64,000 nucleotides of DNA from Georgenia sp. SYP-B2076 (GTDB lineage: Bacteria; Actinomycetota; Actinomycetes; Actinomycetales; Actinomycetaceae), in assembly GCF_003991205.1 (NCBI RefSeq), contig NZ_RXOZ01000032.1, positions 124,001 through 188,000 of the forward strand. Direction: 5' to 3'. Shown piece by piece: positions 61,777 to 64,000 of this stretch; the first letter of the stretch is position 1; the number at the start of each line of letters is the position of its first letter. The notes beneath the pieces were generated by a model. The model saw nothing but the letters and a program-made list of their open reading frames with translations, did no database searches and was not told where the DNA came from. Both the position numbers and the translations under genes were made by a program.

Positions 61777-62907
61777 TCAGCCCAGCGCGGCCGGGTCGAG
61801 CACCACGACCCGGTCGTCGCCGGGGCGCGGGTCGCCGCGGAAGGTGTTGCTCGTGACCACCCACAGGTCCCCGGCGTCGTCGGTGACCACGGTGCGCAGC
61901 CGCCCGTACGTCCCCTCCAGCAGCCGTTCGGGCTTGCCGACGACGTCGCCGCCCGGCACGAGCGGCACCCGCCACAGGGACTCCCCGCGCAACGCCGCCA
62001 GATAGACCGCGCCATCCGCCACCGCGATCCCGCTCGGTGACGCGTCGTCCGTGGGCCACTGCACCAGCGGGTCCGTGAAGCGCGCCGGCCCGCCATTCCC
62101 CTCGACCTCCGGCCAGCCGTAGTTGGCGCCGGGCTCGATGAGGTTGAGCTCGTCCCACGTGTCCTGGCCGAACTCGCTCGCGAACATCCGCCCGTCGGCG
62201 TCCCACGCCATGCCCTGCACGTTGCGGTGCCCGAGCGACCACACCCGGTTGCCGAACGGGTTGCCCGGGGCGGGGCGGCCGTCCGCGTCGACCCGCAGGA
62301 TCTTCCCGCCGAGCGAGCCGGTGTCCTGGGCGCGGGACGGCTCCCCGGCGTCGCCCGTGGCGATGTAGAGGTACCCGTCCGGCCCGAAGGCGAGCCGCCC
62401 GCCGTTGTGGTTGCCCGCCCGGGGGATGCCCTCCACGATGACGGCCTCGGGGGTCGGTACGCCACCGGCCAGGTGCAGGCGCACCACCCGGTTGTCGTCC
62501 GCGGCGGTGAGGTAGACGAAGACCGCGCCGTCCCGCGCGAAGCCCGGGGACACGGCGACACCGAGCAGCCCACCCTCGCCCTGCGCGGCCACGCCCGCGA
62601 CCCTGCCGAGGCTCCGGGGCGGCTGCCCCTCGCGGATCTGGAGCACCTCACCGCGGTTGCGCAGGGTCACCAGCGCGGAGCCGTCCGGCAGGAACGCCAG
62701 GCCCCACGGCACGTCGAGACCGCTCGCGACGACGCGGGCCGGCGCCGGGCTCGGCACGGCCGTGGGGCCCGGCTCCGTCGTCGCCGGCGCGCTGGTGGGC
62801 TGCGGGCGCTCCTCGGGCGACCGGGTCCCGCACGCGCCGAGGAGCAGCACGGCGAGCGCGGCCGCCGTGAGGCGGCGCGCGCGCGCGACCCGCCGGCGTC
62901 CGGCCAT
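61777..62907 (-). CDS. PQQ-dependent sugar dehydrogenase-like lipoprotein
   Basis: A 376-residue lipoprotein with lipobox LLGAC (Cys26) and a Thr/Pro/Ala-rich linker to ~58. The rest is a six-bladed propeller of the soluble glucose dehydrogenase (GdhB/YliI) type: GLDVPWGLAFLPDGSALVTLRNRGEV, GGLLGVAVSPGFARDG, PRAGNHNGGRLAFGPDGYLYIATGDAGEPSRAQD, SLGHRNVQGMAWDADG and EFGQDTWDELNLIEPGANYGWPEVEG. Such enzymes oxidise aldose sugars with PQQ and Ca2+. Whether the strain makes PQQ is not shown here. Its stop is 3 nt from the convergent YihY stop. Confidence 0.93.
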   Translation of the reverse strand: MAGRRRVARARRLTAAALAVLLLGACGTRSPEERPQPTSAPATTEPGPTAVPSPAPARVVASGLDVPWGLAFLPDGSALVTLRNRGEVLQIREGQPPRSLGRVAGVAAQGEGGLLGVAVSPGFARDGAVFVYLTAADDNRVVRLHLAGGVPTPEAVIVEGIPRAGNHNGGRLAFGPDGYLYIATGDAGEPSRAQDTGSLGGKILRVDADGRPAPGNPFGNRVWSLGHRNVQGMAWDADGRMFASEFGQDTWDELNLIEPGANYGWPEVEGNGGPARFTDPLVQWPTDDASPSGIAVADGAVYLAALRGESLWRVPLVPGGDVVGKPERLLEGTYGRLRTVVTDDAGDLWVVTSNTFRGDPRPGDDRVVVLDPAALG

Positions 62908-62950
62908 GCCTCATTGTCCCGGCGCCGGCCGATCTGTCACCCACTTCCGC

Positions 62951-62995
62951 TCCGGAGTACTTCCCTCGGGCCAGGGCCGAGGAAAGTACTCCGGA
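62951..62995. repeat. 19-bp inverted repeat between divergent genes
   Basis: Left arm 62951-62969 and right arm 62977-62995 match in 18 of 19 positions (TCCGGAGTACTT... against ...AAGTACTCCGGA) around a 7-nt loop. The site lies 43 nt from the sugar dehydrogenase start and 53 nt from the small acidic gene, in a 141-bp divergent promoter region. An operator for a dimeric regulator or a transcribed hairpin are both possible; it has no U-tract. Confidence 0.8.
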
Positions 62996-63048
62996 ACGCG
63001 GAGAGGTCCCCGGATGCGACCGCGGCGGGGCGGTGCCACCGTGGACGT

Positions 63049-63213
63049 ATGAGCGAGAACACCTCCACCCCGACCAATCCCTCCGAGGAGCCCTACGACC
63101 CGGCCAAGGACCCCGACGCCGACCCCGGGAGCCTCAGCTCCCGGGAGGGCGCCGAGCAGCCGGACCAGGCCGAGGGCGAGGACGACGAGGCTGTCGACAC
63201 CGGCCACGCCTGA
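63049..63213 (+). CDS. Small acidic, disordered hypothetical protein
   Basis: A 54-residue protein from ATG 63049, rich in Glu, Asp, Pro and Ser with almost no hydrophobic residues (EEPYDPAKDPDADPGS core, ending DDEAVDTGHA). It has no domain or membrane segment. Short acidic proteins like this recur beside stress and redox genes in actinobacteria but have no known role. The frame stays open and codon use looks coding; the ribosome site is weak. The downstream dehydrogenase gene starts 95 nt later. Confidence 0.6.
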   Translation: MSENTSTPTNPSEEPYDPAKDPDADPGSLSSREGAEQPDQAEGEDDEAVDTGHA

Positions 63214-63308
63214 GCCAGCTCCACGAGCACCGGCCACCCGGTGCAGCGAGGCACCGACGAACCGGCGGCGGCAGCTCCGCGGCGCGCCGCCCCACGAGGA
63301 GGCAGCAC

Positions 63309-64000
63309 GTGCGCGCACTGACCTGGCAGGGCAAGGAGGACGTCCGCGTCGAGACCGTCCGCGACCCCGTCCTGAAGGAACCGACCGACGCGATCATCCG
63401 GGTCACCTCGACCGCCATCTGCGGCTCCGACCTGCACCTGTACGGCGTGCTCGGGGCGTTCATCGACGCCGGCGACATCCTCGGGCACGAGCCGATGGGC
63501 ATCGTCGAGGAGGTGGGCCGCCAGGTCACGCACATCAGGCCCGGCGACCGGGTGGTGGTCCCGTTCAACATCGCCTGCGGGTCCTGCTGGATGTGCACGC
63601 GCGGCCTCCAGAGCCAGTGCGAGACCACGCAGGTCCGTGACCAGGACAAGGGCGCGGCGCTGCTCGGGTACACGAAGCTCTACGGCCAGGTCCCCGGCGG
63701 GCAGGCCGAGTACCTGCGGGTCCCCCAGGCCCACTACGGGCCCATCCCGGTGCCCGCCGACGACGAGCCCGACGAGCGCTACCTCTACCTCTCCGACGTC
63801 CTGCCCACCGCCTGGCAGGCGGTCGAGTACGCAGACGTCCCCATGGCGGGGTCCGTCGTCGTCCTCGGCCTGGGACCGGTAGGGCAGATGTGCGCCCGCA
63901 TCGCGCGCCACCGCGGCGCGGCGCACGTGATCGGCGTCGACCTCGTCCCCGAGCGTCTGGCCATGGCCCGCCGCCACGGGGTGGACACCATCGACCTGCG
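63309..64000 (+). CDS. Zinc-dependent alcohol dehydrogenase (truncated by window end)
   Basis: The first 230 residues of an MDR-type dehydrogenase starting at GTG 63309. The catalytic zinc site shows STAICGSDLHLYG (Cys) and GHEPMGIVEEVG (His-Glu). The structural zinc loop has four Cys in CGSCWMC and SQC. The cofactor fold begins VVVLGLGPVGQMCARIARHRGAAHVIGVDL. The WLAT-like insert after the zinc loop resembles glutathione-independent formaldehyde dehydrogenase-type enzymes. The 3' end is outside the window, so the substrate and full length are not visible. Confidence 0.92.
   Translation, partial: MRALTWQGKEDVRVETVRDPVLKEPTDAIIRVTSTAICGSDLHLYGVLGAFIDAGDILGHEPMGIVEEVGRQVTHIRPGDRVVVPFNIACGSCWMCTRGLQSQCETTQVRDQDKGAALLGYTKLYGQVPGGQAEYLRVPQAHYGPIPVPADDEPDERYLYLSDVLPTAWQAVEYADVPMAGSVVVLGLGPVGQMCARIARHRGAAHVIGVDLVPERLAMARRHGVDTIDL

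Noticed and set aside
1-64000. tRNA, rRNA or transposase genes
   Set aside because: I read both strands for tRNA arms, rRNA-like stretches and transposase motifs and saw none that could be supported.

Overview
The window is very GC-rich (three-fold codon periodicity, many GTG starts, Shine-Dalgarno sites of the AGGAGG type). Its gene families point to a Gram-positive actinobacterium, most likely Micrococcales (Cellulomonadaceae/Bogoriellaceae-like). The markers are a 13E12-type DUF222/HNH gene with an actinobacterial LexA box, the Actinobacterial holin-X family, CsoR, msiK-style sugar ABC operons without their own ATPase, and an aa3-type ctaD. The assignment is inference. About 60 genes were found. 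No tRNA, rRNA, CRISPR array, prophage or intact insertion sequence was seen.

Layout. 1-8.9 kb: the end of a protein with a YezG-like C-terminal domain; a copper-sensing csoR-copZ pair with its operator; a HAD phosphatase; a CPBP protease; a 914-residue kinase-like/flippase fusion coupled to a DUF2079 membrane protein; and a CopC-like copper protein. 9-17 kb: gluconokinase, a membrane M28 peptidase coupled to a glycolipid-binding-domain protein, and several single genes. 17-22.4 kb: a betaine/osmoprotectant ABC transporter. Its binding protein is circularly permuted, and an SOS-box-bearing HNH gene interrupts the locus. 22.6-26.6 kb: metQ, metI and metN beside a PLP aminotransferase. 26.7-28.8 kb: a three-gene, translationally coupled envelope-stress operon. 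28.9-32.2 kb: a CUT1 sugar ABC transporter. 32.5-39.7 kb: a FAD-Rieske fusion, a DUF255 protein, two small membrane genes, ctaD, and a possible 34-residue leader ORF. 39.9-43.4 kb: a compact UbiA / type III PKS / isoprenylcysteine-methyltransferase-like / FAD-oxidoreductase cluster, resembling phenolic-lipid (srsABC) operons with a prenyltransferase added. 43.5-47.1 kb: cspA, a TPP-dependent pyruvate oxidase-like enzyme and an amino-acid permease.

47.2-60.5 kb is a large glycan locus. Nine plus-strand genes (O-carbamoyltransferase, GT2 fused to a GmhB-type phosphatase, GT9, two GT-B enzymes, GmhA, HldE, SDR, GT9) are almost all joined by 4-nt stop/start overlaps. They converge on a three-gene minus-strand operon (metallo-beta-lactamase-fold protein, GT2, UXS-like epimerase). 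Together they predict an ADP-heptose-derived, possibly carbamoylated cell-surface glycan in a Gram-positive. The window closes with a YihY protein, a PQQ-type sugar dehydrogenase lipoprotein, a long inverted repeat, a tiny acidic protein and a truncated zinc alcohol dehydrogenase.

The observations most worth follow-up are the circularly permuted ProX-like protein (16992-17990), the heptose/carbamoyl glycan locus, the UbiA-containing type III PKS cluster, the insertion of the SOS-regulated HNH gene, and the kinase-flippase fusion.
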